Shown: positions 31,651 through 46,600 of the stretch, piece by piece
Layout of the letters: every line of letters starts with the position of its first letter
How positions within the stretch are numbered: position 1 is the first letter of the stretch
Origin: Dryocosmus kuriphilus
Taxonomy: Eukaryota > Arthropoda > Insecta > Hymenoptera > Cynipidae
Direction: 5' to 3'
DNA: 64,000 bases
Assembly: GCA_038277395.1 (NCBI GenBank)
Contig: CM076191.1
Coordinates: 182,606,687 to 182,670,686 of the forward strand
Made by a program: the position numbers and the translations under genes
The notes under the pieces: generated by a model
The model's database searches: none
What the model was told of the DNA's origin: nothing
Seen by the model: the letters and a program-made list of their open reading frames with translations, nothing else

Positions 31651-34600
31651 GGTGTCAGTTAGAAGTTGTAATCAAAATCGCATGCGTTCCTGAAGATGGC
31701 AAAATTGTCTTTGTAATATCATCAATCTTAGTACGGTTTGAGTTTTGGTTGGCAGGTTTTAATCAGAAGTTTTAATCAAAATCGCATGCGTTCCTGAAGA
31801 TGGCAAAATTGTTTTTTTAATATCATCAGGTTTAGTACGGTTTGAGTTTTGGTTGGCAGGTTCTAATCAGAAGTTTTAATCAAAATCGCATGCGTTCCTG
31901 AAGATGGCAAAATTGTTTTTTTAATATCATCAGGTTTAGTACGGTTTGAGTTTTGGTTGGCAGGTTTTAATCAGAAGTTGTAATCAAAATCGCATGCGTT
32001 CCTGAAGATGGAAAAATTGTTTTTTTAATATCATCAGGTTTAGTACGGTTTGAGTTTTGGTTGGCAGGTTTTAATCAGAAGTTTTAATCAAAATCGCATG
32101 CGTTCCTGAAGATGGCAAAATTGTTTTTTTTAATATCATCAGGTTTAGTACGGTTTGAGTTTTGGTTGGCAGGTTTTAATCAGAAGTTGTAATCAAAATC
32201 GCATGCGTTCCTGAAGATGGAAAAATTGTTTTTTAATATCATCAGGTTTAGTACGGTTTGAGTTTTGGTTGGCAGGTTTTAATCAGAAGTTTTAATCAAA
32301 ATCGCATGCGTTCCTGAAGATGGCAAAATTGTTTTTTTTAATATCATCAGGTTTAGTACGGTTTGAGTTTTGTTTGGCAGGTTCTAATCAGAAGTTGTAA
32401 TCAAAATCGCATGCGTTCCTGAAGATGGCAAAATTGTTTTTTTAATATCATCAGGTTTAGTACGGTTTGAGTTTTGGTTGGCAGGTTCTAATCAGAAGTT
32501 TTAATCAAAATCGCATGCGTTCCTGAAGATGGCAAAATTGTTTTTTTAATATCATCAGGTTTAGTACGGTTTGAGTTTTGTTTGGCAGGTTCTAATCAGA
32601 AGTTGTAATCAAAATCGCATGCGTTCCTGAAGATGGCAAAATTGTTTTTTTAATATCATCAGGTTTAGTACGGTTTGAGTTTTGGTTGGCAGGTTTTAAT
32701 CAGAAGTTTTAATCAAAATCGCATGCGTTCCTGAAGAAGGCAAAATTGTTTTTTTTAATATCATCAGGTTTAGTACGGTTTGAGTTTTGGTTGGCAGGTT
32801 CTAATCAGAAGTTTTAATCAAAATCGCATGCGTTCCTGAAGATGGCAAAATTGTTTTTTTAATATCATCAGGTTTAGTACGGTTTGAGTTTTGTTTGGCA
32901 GGTTCTAATCAGAAGTTGTAATCAAAATCGCATGCGTTCCTGAAGATGGCAAAATTGTTTTTTTAATATCATCAGGTTTAGTACGGTTTGAGTTTTGGTT
33001 GGCAGGTTTTAATCAGAAGTTTTAATCAAAATCGCATGCGTTCCTGAAGATGGCAAAATTGTTTTTTTAATATCATCAGGTTTAGTACGGTTTGAGTTTT
33101 GGTTGGCAGGTTCTAATCAGAAGTTTTAATCAAAATCGCATGCGTTCCTGAAGATGGCAAAATTGTTTTTTTAATATCATCAGGTTTAGTACGGTTTGAG
33201 TTTTGGTTGGCAGGTTTTAATCAGTTGTAATCAAAATCGCATGCGTTCCTGAAGATGGAAAAATTGTTTTTTTTTTTAATATCATCAGGTTTAGTACGGT
33301 TTGAGTTTTGGTTGGCAGGTTTTAATCAGAAGTTTTAATCAAAATCGCATGCGTTCCTGAAGATGGCAAAATTGTTTTTTTTAATATCATCAGGTTTAGT
33401 ACGGTTTGAGTTTTGGTTGGCAGGTTTTAATCAGAAGTTGTAATCAAAATCGCATGCGTTCCTGAAGATGGAAAAATTGTTTTTTTTTAATATCATCAGG
33501 TTTAGTACGGTTTGAGTTTTGGTTGGCAGGTTTTAATCAGAAGTTTTAATCAAAATCGCATGCGTTCCTGAAGATGGCAAAATTGTTTTTTTTTAATATC
33601 ATCAGGTTTAGTACGGTTTGAGTTTTGTTTGGCAGGTTCTAATCAGAAGTTGTAATCAAAATCGCATGCGTTCCTGAAGATGGCAAAATTGTTTTTTTTT
33701 AATATCATCAGGTTTAGTACGGTTTGAGTTTTGGTTGGCAGGTTCTAATCAGAAGTTTTAATCAAAATCGCATGCGTTCCTGAAGATGGCAAAATTGTTT
33801 TTTTAATATCATCAGGTTTAGTACGGTTTGAGTTTTGTTTGGCAGGTTCTAATCAGAAGTTGTAATCAAAATCGCATGCGTTCCTGAAGATGGCAAAATT
33901 GTTTTTTTAATATCATCAGGTTTAGTACGGTTTGAGTTTTGGTTGGCAGGTTTTAATCAGAAGTTTTAATCAAAATCGCATGCGTTCCTGAAGATGGCAA
34001 AATTGTTTTTTTAATATCATCAGGTTTAGTACGGTTTGAGTTTTGGTTGGCAGGTTCTAATCAGAAGTTTTAATCAAAATCGCATGCGTTCCTGAAGATG
34101 GCAAAATTGTTTTTTTAATATCATCAGGTTTAGTACGGTTTGAGTTTTGGTTGGCAGGTTCTAATCAGAAGTTGTAATCAAAATCGCATGCGTTCCTGAA
34201 GATGGCAAAATTGTTTTTTTAATATCATCAGGTTTAGTACGGTTTGAGTTTTGGTTGGCAGGTTTTAATCAGAAGTTGTAATCAAAATCGCATGCGTTCC
34301 TGAAGATGGAAAAATTGTTTTTTTAATATCATCAGGTTTAGTACGGTTTGAGTTTTGGTTGGCAGGTTTTAATCAGAAGTTTTAATCAAAATCGCATGCG
34401 TTCCTGAAGATGGCAAAATTTTTTTTTTTAATATCATCAGGTTTAGTACGGTTTGAGTTTTGTTTGGCAGGTTCTAATCAGAAGTTGTAATCAAAATCGC
34501 ATGCGTTCCTGAAGATGGCAAAATTGTTTTTTTAATATCATCAGGTTTAGTACGGTTTGAGTTTTGGTTGGCAGGTTCTAATCAGAAGTTTTAATCAAAA

Positions 34601-37600
34601 TCGCATGCGTTCCTGAAGATGGCAAAATTGTTTTTTTAATATCATCAGGTTTAGTACGGTTTGAGTTTTGTTTGGCAGGTTCTAATCAGAAGTTGTAATC
34701 AAAATCGCATGCGTTCCTGAAGATGGCAAAAAATTGTTTTTTTTTAATATCATCAGGTTTTAGTACGGTTTGAGTTTTGGTTGGCAGGTTTTAATCAGAA
34801 GTTTTAATCAAAATCGCATGCGTTCCTGAAGATGGCAAAATTGTTTTTTTTTTTAATATCATCAGGTTTAGTACGGTTTTGACAGGTTTTGAGTTTTGGT
34901 TGGCAGGTTCTAATCAGAAGTTTTAATCAAAATCGCATGCGTTCCTGAAGATGGCAAAATTGTTTTTTTAATATCATCAGGTTTAGTACGGTTTGAGTTT
35001 TGGTTGGCAGGTTTTAATCAGAAGTTGTAATCAAAATCGCATGCGTTCCTGAAGATGGAAAAATTGTTTTTTTTTTAATATCATCAGGTTTAGTACGGTT
35101 TGAGTTTTGGTTGGCAGGTTTTAATCAGAAGTTTTAATCAAAATCGCATGCGTTCCTGAAGATGGCAAAATTGTTTTTTTAATATCATCAGGTTTAGTAC
35201 GGTTTGAGTTTTGGTTTGGCAGGTTTTAATCAGAAGTTGTAATCAAAATCGCATGCGTTCCTGAAGATGGGAAAAATTGTTTTTTTAATATCATCAGGTT
35301 TAGTACGGTTTGAGTTTTGGTTGGCAGGTTTTAATCAGAAGTTTTAATCAAAATCGCATGCGTTCCTGAAGATGGCAAAATTGTTTTTTTTAATATCATC
35401 AGGTTTAGTACGGTTTGAGTTTTGGTTGGCAGGTTTTAATCAGAAGTTGTAATCAAAATCGCATGCGTTCCTGAAGATGGAAAAATTGTTTTTTTAATAT
35501 CATCAGGTTTAGTACGGTTTGAGTTTTGGTTGGCAGGTTTTAATCAGAAGTTTTAATCAAAATCGCATGCGTTCCTGAAGATGGAAAAATTGTTTTTTTA
35601 ATATCATCAGGTTTAGTACGGTTTGAGTTTTGGTTGGCAGGTTTTAATCAGAAGTTTTAATCAAAATCGCATGCGTTCCTGAAGATGGCAAAATTGTTTT
35701 TTTTAATATCATCAGGTTTAGTACGGTTTGAGTGGCAGGTTTTTGTTTGGCAGGTTCTAATCAGAAGTTGTAATCAAAATCGCATGCGTTCCTGAAGATG
35801 GCAAAATTGTTTTTTTAATATCATCAGGTTTAGTACGGTTTGAGTTTTGGTTGGCAGGTTCTAATCAGAAGTTTTAATCAAAATCGCATGCGTTCCTGAA
35901 GATGGCAAAATTGTTTTTTTTTTTAATATCATCAGGTTTAGTACGGTTTGAGTTTTGTTTGGCAGGTTCTAATCAGAAGTTGTAATCAAAATCGCATGCG
36001 TTCCTGAAGATGGCAAAATTGTTTTTTTTTTTTTAATATCATCAGGTTTAGTACGGTTTGAGTTTTGGTTGGCAGGTTTTAATCAGAAGTTTTAATCAAA
36101 ATCGCATGCGTTCCTGAAGATGGAAAAATTGTTTTTTTTAATATCATCAGGTTTAGTACGGTTTGAGTTTTGGTTGGCAGGTTTTAATCAGAAGTTTTAA
36201 TCAAAATCGCATGCGTTCCTGAAGATGGCAAAATTGTTTTTTTTAATATCATCAGGTTTAGTACGGTTTGAGTTTTGGTTGGCAGGTTCTAATCAGAAGT
36301 TGTAATCAAAATCGCATGCGTTCCTGAAGATGGCAAAATTGTTTTTTTAATATCATCAGGTTTAGTACGTTTTTGAGTTTTGGTTGGCAGGTTCTAATCA
36401 GAAGTTTTAATCAAAATCGCATGCGTTCCTGAAGATGGCAAAATTGTTTTTTTAATATCATCAGGTTTAGTACGGTTTGAGTTTTGTTTGGCAGGTTCTA
36501 ATCAGAAGTTGTAATCAAAATCGCATGCGTTCCTGAAGATGGCAAAATTGTTTTTTTTTAATATCATCAGGTTTAGTACGGTTTGAGTTTTGGTTGGCAG
36601 GTTTTAATCAGAAGTTTTAATCAAAATCGCATGCGTTCCTGAAGATGGCAAAATTTTTTTTTTAATATCATCAGGTTTAGTACGGTTTGAGTTTTGGTTG
36701 GCAGGTTCTTCTAATCAGAAGTTGTAATCAAAATCGCATGCGTTCCTGAAGATGGAAAAATTGTTTTTTTAATATCATCAGGTTTAGTACGGTTTGAGTT
36801 TTGGTTGGCAGGTTTTAATCAGAAGTTTTAATCAAAATCGCATGCGTTCCTGAAGATGGCAAAATTGTTTTTTTAATATCATCAGGTTTAGTACGGTTTG
36901 AGTTTTGGTTGGCAGGTTTTAATCAGAAGTTTTAATCAAAATCGCATGCGTTCCTGAAGATGGAAAAATTGTTTTTTTAATATCATCAGGTTTAGTACGG
37001 TTTGAGTTTTGGTTGGCAGGTTTTAATCAGAAGTTGTAATCAAAATCGCATGCGTTCCTGAAGATGGAAAAATTGTTTTTTTAATATCATCAGGTTTAGT
37101 ACGGTTTGAGTTTTGGTTGGCAGGTTTTAATCAGAAGTTTTAATCAAAATCGCATGCGTTCCTGAAGATGGCAAAATTGTTTTTTTAATATCATCAGGTT
37201 TAGTACGGTTTGAGTTTTGTTTGGCAGGTTCTAATCAGAGAGTTGTAATCAAAATCGCATGCGTTCCTGAAGATGGCAAAATTGTTTTTTTAATATCATC
37301 AGGTTTAGTACGGTTTGAGTTTTGGTTGGCAGGTTTTAATCAGAAGTTTTAATCAAAATCGCATGCGTTCCTGAAGATGGCAAAAATTGTTTTTTTAATA
37401 TCATCAGGTTTAGTACGGTTTGAGTTTTGGTTGGCAGGTTCTAATCAGAAGTTTTAATCAAAATCGCATGCGTTCCTGAAGATGGCAAAATTGTTTTTTT
37501 AATATCATCAGGTTTAGTACGGTTTGAGTTTTGGTTGGCAGGTTTTAATCAGAAGTTGTAATCAAAATCGCATGCGTTCCTGAAGATGGAAAAATTGTTT

Positions 37601-40600
37601 TTTTAATATCATCAGGTTTAGTACGGTTTGAGTTTTGGTTGGCAGGTTTTAATCAGAAGTTTTAATCAAAATCGCATGCGTTCCTGAAGATGGCAAAATT
37701 GTTTTTTTAATATCATCAGGTTTAGTACGGTTTGAGTTTTGGTTGGCAGGTTTTAATCAGAAGTTGTAATCAAAATCGCATGCGTTCCTGAAGATGGAAA
37801 AATTGTTTTTTTAATATCATCAGGTTTAGTACGGTTTGAGTTTTGGTTGGCAGGTTTTAATCAGAAGTTTTAATCAAAATCGCATGCGTTCCTGAAGATG
37901 GCAAAATTGTTTTTTTAATATCATCAGGTTTAGTACGGTTTGAGTTTTGTTTGGCAGGTTTTAATCAGAAGTTGTAATCAGCAAAAAGGTTGGCAGGTTT
38001 TAATCAGAAGTTTTAATCAAAATCGCATGCGTTCCTGAAGATGGCAAAATTGTTTTTTTAATATCATCAGGTTTAGTACGGTTTGAGTTTTGGTTGGCAG
38101 GTTTTAATCAGAAGTTTTAATCAAAATCGCATGCGTTCCTGAAGATGGCAAAATTGTTTTTTTTTAATATCATCAGGTTTAGTACGGTTTGAGTTTTGGT
38201 TGGCAGGTTTTAATCAGAAGTTTTAATCAAAATCGCATGCGTTCCTGAAGATGGCAAAATTGTTTTTTTTTAATATCATCAGGTTTAGTACGGTTTGAGT
38301 TTTGGTTGGCAGGTTTTAATCAGAAGTTTTAATCAAAATCGCATGCGTTCCTGAAGATGGCAAAATTGTTTTTTTTAATATCATCAGGTTTAGTACGGTT
38401 TGAGTTTTGGTTGGCAGGTTTTAATCAGAAGTTGTAATCAAAATCGCATGCGTTCCTGAAGATGGCAAAAATTGTTTTTTTAATATCATCAGGTTTAGTA
38501 CGGTTTGAGTTTTGGTTGGCAGGTTTTAATCAGAAGTTTTAATCAAAATCGCATGCGTTCCTGAAGATGGAAAAATTGTTTTTTTTAATATCATCAGGTT
38601 TAGTACGGTTTGAGTTTTGGTTGGCAGGTTTTAATCAGAAGTTTAATCAAAATCGCATGCGTTCCTGAAGATGGAAAAATTGTTTTTTTAATATCATCAG
38701 GTTTAGTACGGTTTGAGTTTTGGTTGGCAGGTTTTAATCAGAAGTTTTAATCAAAATCGCATGCGTTCCTGAAGATGGCAAAATTGTTTTTTTTAATATC
38801 ATCAGGTTTAGTACGGTTTGAGTTTTGGTTGGCAGGTTTTAATCAGAAGTTGTAATCAAAATCGCATGCGTTCCTGAAGATGGCAAAATTGTTTTTTTAA
38901 TATCATCAGGTTTAGTACGGTTTGAGTTTTGGTTGGCAGGTTTTAATCAGAAGTTTTAATCAAAATCGCATGCGTTCCTGAAGATGGCAAAATTGTTTTT
39001 TTAATATCATCAGGTTTAGTACGGTTTGAGTTTTGGTTGGCAGGTTTTAATCAGAAGTTTTAATCAAAATCGCATGCGTTCCTGAAGATGGCAAAATTGT
39101 TTTTTTAATATCATCAGGTTTAGTACGGTTTGAGTTTTGGTTGGCAGGTTTTAATCAGAAGTTTTAATCAAAATCGCATGCGTTCCTGAAGATGGCAAAA
39201 TTGTTTTTTTAATATCATCAGGTTTAGTACGGTTTGAGTTTTGGTTGGCAGGTTTTAATCAGAAGTTTTAATCAAAATCGCATGCGTTCCTGAAGATGGC
39301 AAAATTGTTTTTTTAATATCATCAGGTTTAGTACGGTTTGAGTTTTGGTTGGCAGGTTTTAATCAGAAGTTTTAATCAAAATCGCATGCGTTCCTGAAGA
39401 TGGCAAAATTGTTTTTTTAATATCATCAGGTTTAGTACGGTTTGAGTTTTGGTTGGCAGGTTTTAATCAGAAGTTTTAATCAAAATCGCATGCGTTCCTG
39501 AAGATGGCAAAATTGTTTTTTTAATATCATCAGGTTTAGTACGGTTTGAGTTTTGGTTGGCAGGTTTAATCAGAAGTTTTAATCAAAATCGCATGCGTTC
39601 CTGAAGATGGCAAAATTGTTTTTTTAATATCATCAGGTTTAGTACGGTTTGAGTTTTGGTTGGCAGGTTTTAATCAGAAGTTTTAATCAAAATCGCATGC
39701 GTTCCTGAAGATGGCAAAATTGTTTTTTTAATATCATCAGGTTTAGTACGGTTTGAGTTTTGGTTGGCAGGTTTTAATCAGAAGTTTTAATCAAAATCGC
39801 ATGCGTTCCTGAAGATGGCAAAATTGTTTTTTTAATATCATCAGGTTTAGTACGGTTTGAGTTTTGGTTGGCAGGTTTTAATCAGAAGTTTGTAATCAAA
39901 ATCGCATGCGTTCCTGAAGATGGCAAAATTGTTTTTTTAATATCATCAGGTTTAGTACGGTTTGAGTTTTGGTTGGCAGGTTTTAATCAGAAGTTTTAAT
40001 CAAAATCGCATGCGTTCCTGAAGATGGCAAAATTGTTTTTTTAATATCATCAGGTTTAGTACGGTTTGAGTTTTGGTTGGCAGGTTTTAATCAGAAGTTT
40101 TAATCAAAATCGCATGCGTTCCTGAAGATGGCAAAATTGTTTTTTTTAATATCATCAGGTTTAGTACGGTTTGAGTTTTGGTTGGCAGGTTTTAATCAGA
40201 AGTTTAATCAAAATCGCATGCGTTCCTGAAGATGGAAAAAATTGTTTTTTTAATATCATCAGGTTTAGTACGGTTTGAGTTTTGGTTGGCAGGTTTTAAT
40301 CAGAAGTTTTAATCAAAATCGCATGCGTTCCTGAAGATGGCAAAATTGTTTTTTTTAATATCATCAGGTTTAGTACGGTTTGAGTTTTGGTTGGCAGGTT
40401 TAATCAGAAGTTTTAATCAAAATCGCATGCGTTCCTGAAGATGGCAAAATTGTTTTTTTAATATCATCAGGTTTAGTACGGTTTGAGTTTTGGTTGGCAG
40501 GTTTTAATCAGAAGTTTTAATCAAAATCGCATGCGTTCCTGAAGATGGCAAAATTGTTTTTTTAATATCATCAGGTTTAGTACGGTTTGAGTTTTGGTTG

Positions 40601-43600
40601 GCAGGTTCTAATCAGAAGTTTTAATCAAAATCGCATGCGTTCCTGAAGATGGCAAAATTGTTTTTTTTAATATCATCAGGTTTAGTACGGTTTGAGTTTT
40701 GGTTGGCAGGTTTTAATCAGAAGTTTTAATCAAAATCGCATGCGTTCCAAAATCGCAGAAGATGGCAAAATTGTTTTTTTAATATCATCAGGTTTAGTAC
40801 GGTTTGAGTTTTGGTTCAAAATCGCATGGTTCTGAAATCAAAATTGTTTTTTAATATCATCAGGTTTAGTACGGTTTGAGTTTTGGTTGGCAATCAGAAG
40901 TTTTAATCAAAATCGCATGCGTTCCTGAAGATGGAAAAATTGTTTTTTTAATATCATCAGGTTTAGTACGGTTTGAGTTTTTTTGGCAGGTTCTAATCAG
41001 AAGTTTTAATCAAAATCGCATGCGTTCCTGAAGATGGCAAAATTGTTTTTTTAATATCATCAGGTTTAGTACGGTTTGAGTTTTGGTTGGCAGGTTTTAA
41101 TCAGAAGTTTTAATCAAAATCGCATGCGTTCCTGAAGATGGCAAAATTGTTTTTTTAATATCATCAGGTTTAGTACGGTTTGAGTTTTGGTTGGCAGGTT
41201 CTAATCAGAAGTTGTAATCAAAATCGCGCATGCGGTTTGAGTTTTGGTTGGCAGGTTTTAATCTGAAGATGGCAAAATTGTTTTTTTAATATCATCAGGT
41301 TTAGTACGGTTTGAGTTTTGGTTGGCAGGTTTTAATCAGAAGTTTTAATCAAAATCGCATGCGTTCCTGAAGATGGCAAAATTGTTTTTTTTTTAATATC
41401 ATCAGGTTTAGTACGGTTTGAGTTTTGGTTGGCAGGTTCTAATCAGAAGTTTAATCAAAATCGCATGCGTTCCTGAAGATGGCAAAATTGTTTTTTTAAT
41501 ATCATCAGGTTTAGTACGGTTTGAGTTTTGGTTGGCAGTTTTAATCAGAAGTTTCAGAAGTTTTAATCAAAATCGCATGCGTTCCTGAAGATGTTTGGCA
41601 GGTTCTAATTGTTTTTTTAATATCATCAGGTTTGAAGTACGGTTTGAGTTTTGGTTGGCAGGTTCAAAATCGCATAATCCTGAAGTTTTTTTTAAATCAA
41701 AATCGCATGCGTTTTAATCAGAAGTTTTAATCAAAAGCATGCGTTCCTGAAGATGGCAAAATTGTTTTTTTAATATCATCAGGTTTAGTACGGTTTGAGT
41801 TTTGGTTGGCAGGTTTTAATCAGGTTGTAATCAAAATCGCATTTGCAAAATTGTTTTTTTTCAGGTTTAGTACGGTTTGAGTTTTTGGCAGGTTTTAATC
41901 AGAAGTTTTAATCAAAATCGCATGCGTTCCTGAAGATGGCAAAATTGTTTTTTTTAATATCATCAGGTTTAGTACGGTTTGAGTTTTGGTTGGCAGGTTT
42001 TAATCAGAAGTTTTAATCAAAATCGCATGCGTTCCTGAAGATGGCAAAATTGTTTTTTTAATATCATCAGGTTTAGTACGGTTTCAGAAGTTTTCGCATG
42101 GTTTGGCAGGTTTTTTTAATAATCAGGTTTAGTAAGTTTGAGTTTTGGTTGGCAGGTTTTAATCAGAAGTTTTAATCAAAATCGCATGCGTTCCTGAAGA
42201 TGGCAAAATTGTTTTTTTAATATCATCAGGTTTAGTACGGTTTGAGTTTTGGTTGGCAGGTTTTAATCAGAAGTTTTAATCAAATCGCATGCGTTCCTGA
42301 AGATGGCAAAATTGTTTTTTTTAATATCATCAGGTTTAGTACGGTTTGTTTTTTTTCAAAATCGCATGCGTTCCTGAAGATCAAAATTGTTTTTTTAATA
42401 TCATCAGGTTTAGTACGGTTTGAGTTTTGGTTGGCAGGTTTTAATCAGAAGTTGTAATCAAAATCGCATGCGTTCCTGAAGATGGCAAAATTGTTTTTTT
42501 AATATCATCAGGTTTAGTACGGTTTGAGTTTTGGTTGGCAGGTTTTAATCAGAAGTTTTAATCAAAATCGCATGCGTTCCTGAAGATGGCAAAATTGTTT
42601 TTTTAATATCATCAGGTTTAGTACGGTTTGAGTTTTGGTTGGCAGGTTTTAATCAGAAGTTGTAATCAAAATCGCATGCGTTCCTGAAGATGGCAAAAAA
42701 AATTGTTTTTTTTTTAATATCATCAGGTTTAGTACGGTTTGAGTTTTGGTTGGCAGGTTTTAATCAGAAGTTTTAATCAAAATCGCATGCGTTCCTGAAG
42801 ATGGAAAAATTGTTTTTTTAATATCATCAGGTTTAGTACGGTTTGAGTTTTGGTTGGCAGGTTTTAATCAGAAAGTCGCATGCGTTCCTGAAGATGGCAA
42901 AATTGTTTTTTTAATATCATCAGGTTTAGTACGGTTTGAGTTTTTTTTTAATCAAAATCGCATGCGTTCCTGAAGATGCAAAATTGTTCCTGAAGACGGT
43001 TTGAGTTTTGGTTGGCAGGTTTTAATCAGAAAATCGCATGCGTTCCTTTGTTTTTTTAATATCATCAGGTTTAGTACGGTTTGAGTTTTGGTTGGCAGGT
43101 TTTAATCAGAAGTTGTAATCAAAATCGCATGCGTTCCTTGGCAAAATTGTTTTTTTTAATATCATCAGGTTTAGTACGGTTTGAGTTTTGGTTGGCAGGT
43201 TTTAATCAGAAGTTTTAATCAAAATCGCATGCGTTCCTGAAGATGGCAAAATTGTTTTTTTAATATCATCAGGTTTAGTACGGTTTGAGTTTTGGTTGGC
43301 AGGTTTAATCAGAAGTTGTAATCAAAATCGCATGCGTTCCTGAAGATGGCAAAATTGTTTTTTTAATATCATCAGGTTTAGTACGGTTTGAGTTTTGGTT
43401 GGCAGGTTTTAATCAGAAGTTTTAATCAAAATCGCATGCGTTCCTGAAGATGGCAAAATTGTTTTTTTTAATATCATCAGGTTTAGTTTTAATATCATCA
43501 GGTTTATCAAAACGGTTTTGTTTAGTTTTGAGTTTTGGTTGGCAGGTTTTAATCAGAAGTTTTAATCAAAATCGCATGCGTTCCTGAAGATGGCAAAATT

Positions 43601-46600
43601 GTTTTTTTAATATCATCAGGTTTAGTAATCTAATCAGAAGTTGTAATCAAAATCGCATGCGTTCCTGAAGATGGCAAAATTGTTTTTTTAATATCATCAG
43701 GTTTAGTACGGTTTGAGTTTTGGTTGGCAGGTTTTAATGAAGTTGTAATCAAAATCGCATGGTTCCTGAAGATGGCAAAAAATCAGGTTTAGTACGGTTT
43801 GAGTTTTGGTTGGCAGGTTTTTTTTTTAATATGGCAAAATTGTTTTTTTAATATCATCAGGTTTAGTACGGTTTGAGTTTTGGTTGGCAGGTTTTAATCA
43901 GAAGTTTGTAATCAAAATCGCATGCGTTCCTGAAGATGGAAAAATTGTTTTTTTAATATCATCAGGTTTAGTACGGTTTGAGTTTTGGTTGGCAGGTTTT
44001 AATCAGAAGTTTTAATCAAAATCGCATGCGTTCCTGAAGATGGAAAAAAGTACGGTTTGAGTTTTGGTCATCAGGTTTAGTCAGAAGTTTGAGTTTTGGA
44101 TGGCAGGTTTTAATGGCAGGAATCAGAAGTTTAATCAAAATCGCATGCGTTCCTGAAGATGGCAAAATTGTTTTTTTAATATCATCAGGTTTAGTACGGT
44201 TTGAGTTTTGGTTGGCAGGTTTTAATCAGAAGTTGTAATCAAAATCGCATGCGTTCCTGAAGATGGCAAAAATTGTTTTTTTAATATCATCAGGTTTAGT
44301 ACGGTTTGAGTTTTGGTTGGCAGGTTTTAATCAGAAGTTTTAATCAAAATCGCATGCGTTCCTGAAGATGGCAAAATTGTTTTTTTTTTTTAATATCATC
44401 AGGTTTAGTACGGTTTGTACGTTTTGAGTTTTGGTTGGCAGGTTTTTTAATCAGAGGTTCTAATCAGAAGTTGTAATCAAAATCGCATGCGTTCCTGAAG
44501 ATGGCAAAATTGTTTTTTTTTTTAATATCATCAGGTTTAGTACGGTTTGAGTTTTGGTTGGCAGGTTTTAATCAGAAGTTGTAATCAAAATCGCATGCGT
44601 TCCTGAAGATGGCAAAATTGTTTTTTTAATATCATCAGGTTTAGTACGGTTTGAGTTTTGGTTGGCAGGTTTTAATCAGAAGTTTGTAATCAAAATCGCA
44701 TGCGTTCCTGAAGATGGGAAAAATTGTTTTTTTTTAATATCATCAGGTTTAGTACGGTTTGAGTTTTGGTTGGCAGGTTTTAATCAGAAGTTTTAATCAA
44801 AATCGCATGCGTTCCTGAAGATGGCAAAATTGTTTTTTTTAATATCATCAGGTTTAGTACGGTTTGAGTTTTGGTTGGCAGGTTTTAATTTTTTAATCAA
44901 AATCGCATGCGTTCCTGAAGATGGCAAAATTGTTTTTTTAATATCATCAGGTTTAGTACGGTTTGAGTTTTGGTTGGCAGGTTTTAATCAGAAGTTTAAT
45001 ACATGCGTTCCTGAAGATGGCAAAATTTTTTTTTTAATATCATCAGGTTTAGTACGGTTTGAGTTTTGGTTGGCAGGTTTTAATCAGAAGTTTTAATCAA
45101 AATCGCATGCGTTCCTGAAGATGGCAAAATTGTTTTTTTAATATCATCAGGTTTAGTACGGTTTGAGTTTTGGTTGGCAGGTTTTAATCAGAAGTTTTAA
45201 TCAAAATCGCATGCGTTCCTGAAGATGGCAAAATTGATGGCAAAATTTTTTTTAATATCATCAGGTTTAGTACGGTTTGAGTTTTGGTTGGCAGGTTTTA
45301 ATCAGAAGTTTAATCAAAATCGCATGCGTTCCTGAAGATGGCAAAATTGTTTTTTTAAATCATCAGGTTTAGTACGGTTTGAGTTTTGGTTGGCAGGTTT
45401 TAATCAGAAGTTTTAATCAAAATCGCATGCGTTCCTGAAGATGGAAAAATTGTTTTTTTTAATATCATCAGGTTTAGTACGGTTTGAGTTTTGGTTGGCA
45501 GGTTTAATCAGAAGTTTTAATCAAAATCGCATGCGTTCCTGAAGATGGCAAAATTTTGGTTTTTTTTAATATCATCAGGTTTAGTACGGTTTGAGTTTTT
45601 TGGTTGGCAGGTTCTAATCAGAAGTTTTAATCAAAATCGCATGCGTTCCTGAAGATGGCAAAATTGTTTTTTTAATATCATCAGGTTTAGTACGGTTTGA
45701 GTTTTTTGGCAGGTTTTTGGCAGATCATGAAGTTTTCTGTAATCAAAAATCAGCAAAATTGTTTTTTTAATATCATCAAAATCGCAGGTTTTAATCAGAA
45801 GTTTTAATCAAAAATCGCATGCGTTCCTGAAGATGGCAAAATTGTTTTTTTAATATCATCAGGTTTAGTACGGTTTGAGTTTTGGTTGGCAGGTTTTAAT
45901 CAGAAGTTTTAATCAAAATCGCATGCGTTCCTGAAGATGGCAAAATTGTTTTTTTTAATATCATCAGGTTTAGTACGGTTTGAGTTTTGGTTGGCAGGTT
46001 TTAATCAGAAGTTTTAATCAAAATCGCATGCGTTCCTGAAGATGGCAAAATTGTTTTTTTAATATCATCAGGTTTAGTACGGTTTGAGTTTTGGTTGGCA
46101 GGTTTTAATCAGAAGTTTGTAATCAAAATCGCATGCGTTCCTGAAGATGGCAAAATTGTTTTTTTAATATCATCAGGTTTAGTACGGTTTGAGTTTTGGT
46201 TGGCAGGTTTTAATCAGAAGTTTTAATCAAAATCGCATGCGTTCCTGAAGATGAAAAATTGTTTTTTTAATATCATCAGGTTTAGTACGGTTTGAGGTTG
46301 GCAGGTTTAATCAGAAGTTTGTAATTCGCAGTTCCTGAAGATGGGTTTGTTTAGTTTGAGTTTTGGTTGGCAGGTTTTAATCAGAAGTTGTAATCAAAAT
46401 CGCAAATCGCATGCGTTCCTGAAGATGGCAAAATTGTTTTTTTAATATCATCAGGTTTAGTACGGTTTGAGTTTTGGTTGGCAGGTTTTAATCAGAAGTT
46501 TTAATCAAAATCGCATGCGTTCCTGAAGATGGCAAAATTGTTTTTTTAATATCATCAGGTTTAGTACGGTTTGAGTTTTGGTTGGCAGGTTTTAATCAGA

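Noticed and set aside
42242..45096. Open frames inside the satellite giving a repeated peptide (SSGLVRFEFWLAGFNQK)
   Set aside because: The 104-bp unit is not a multiple of three. Frames stay open only where indels in the T run or damaged units happen to restore phase. No start context and no conservation across normal units.
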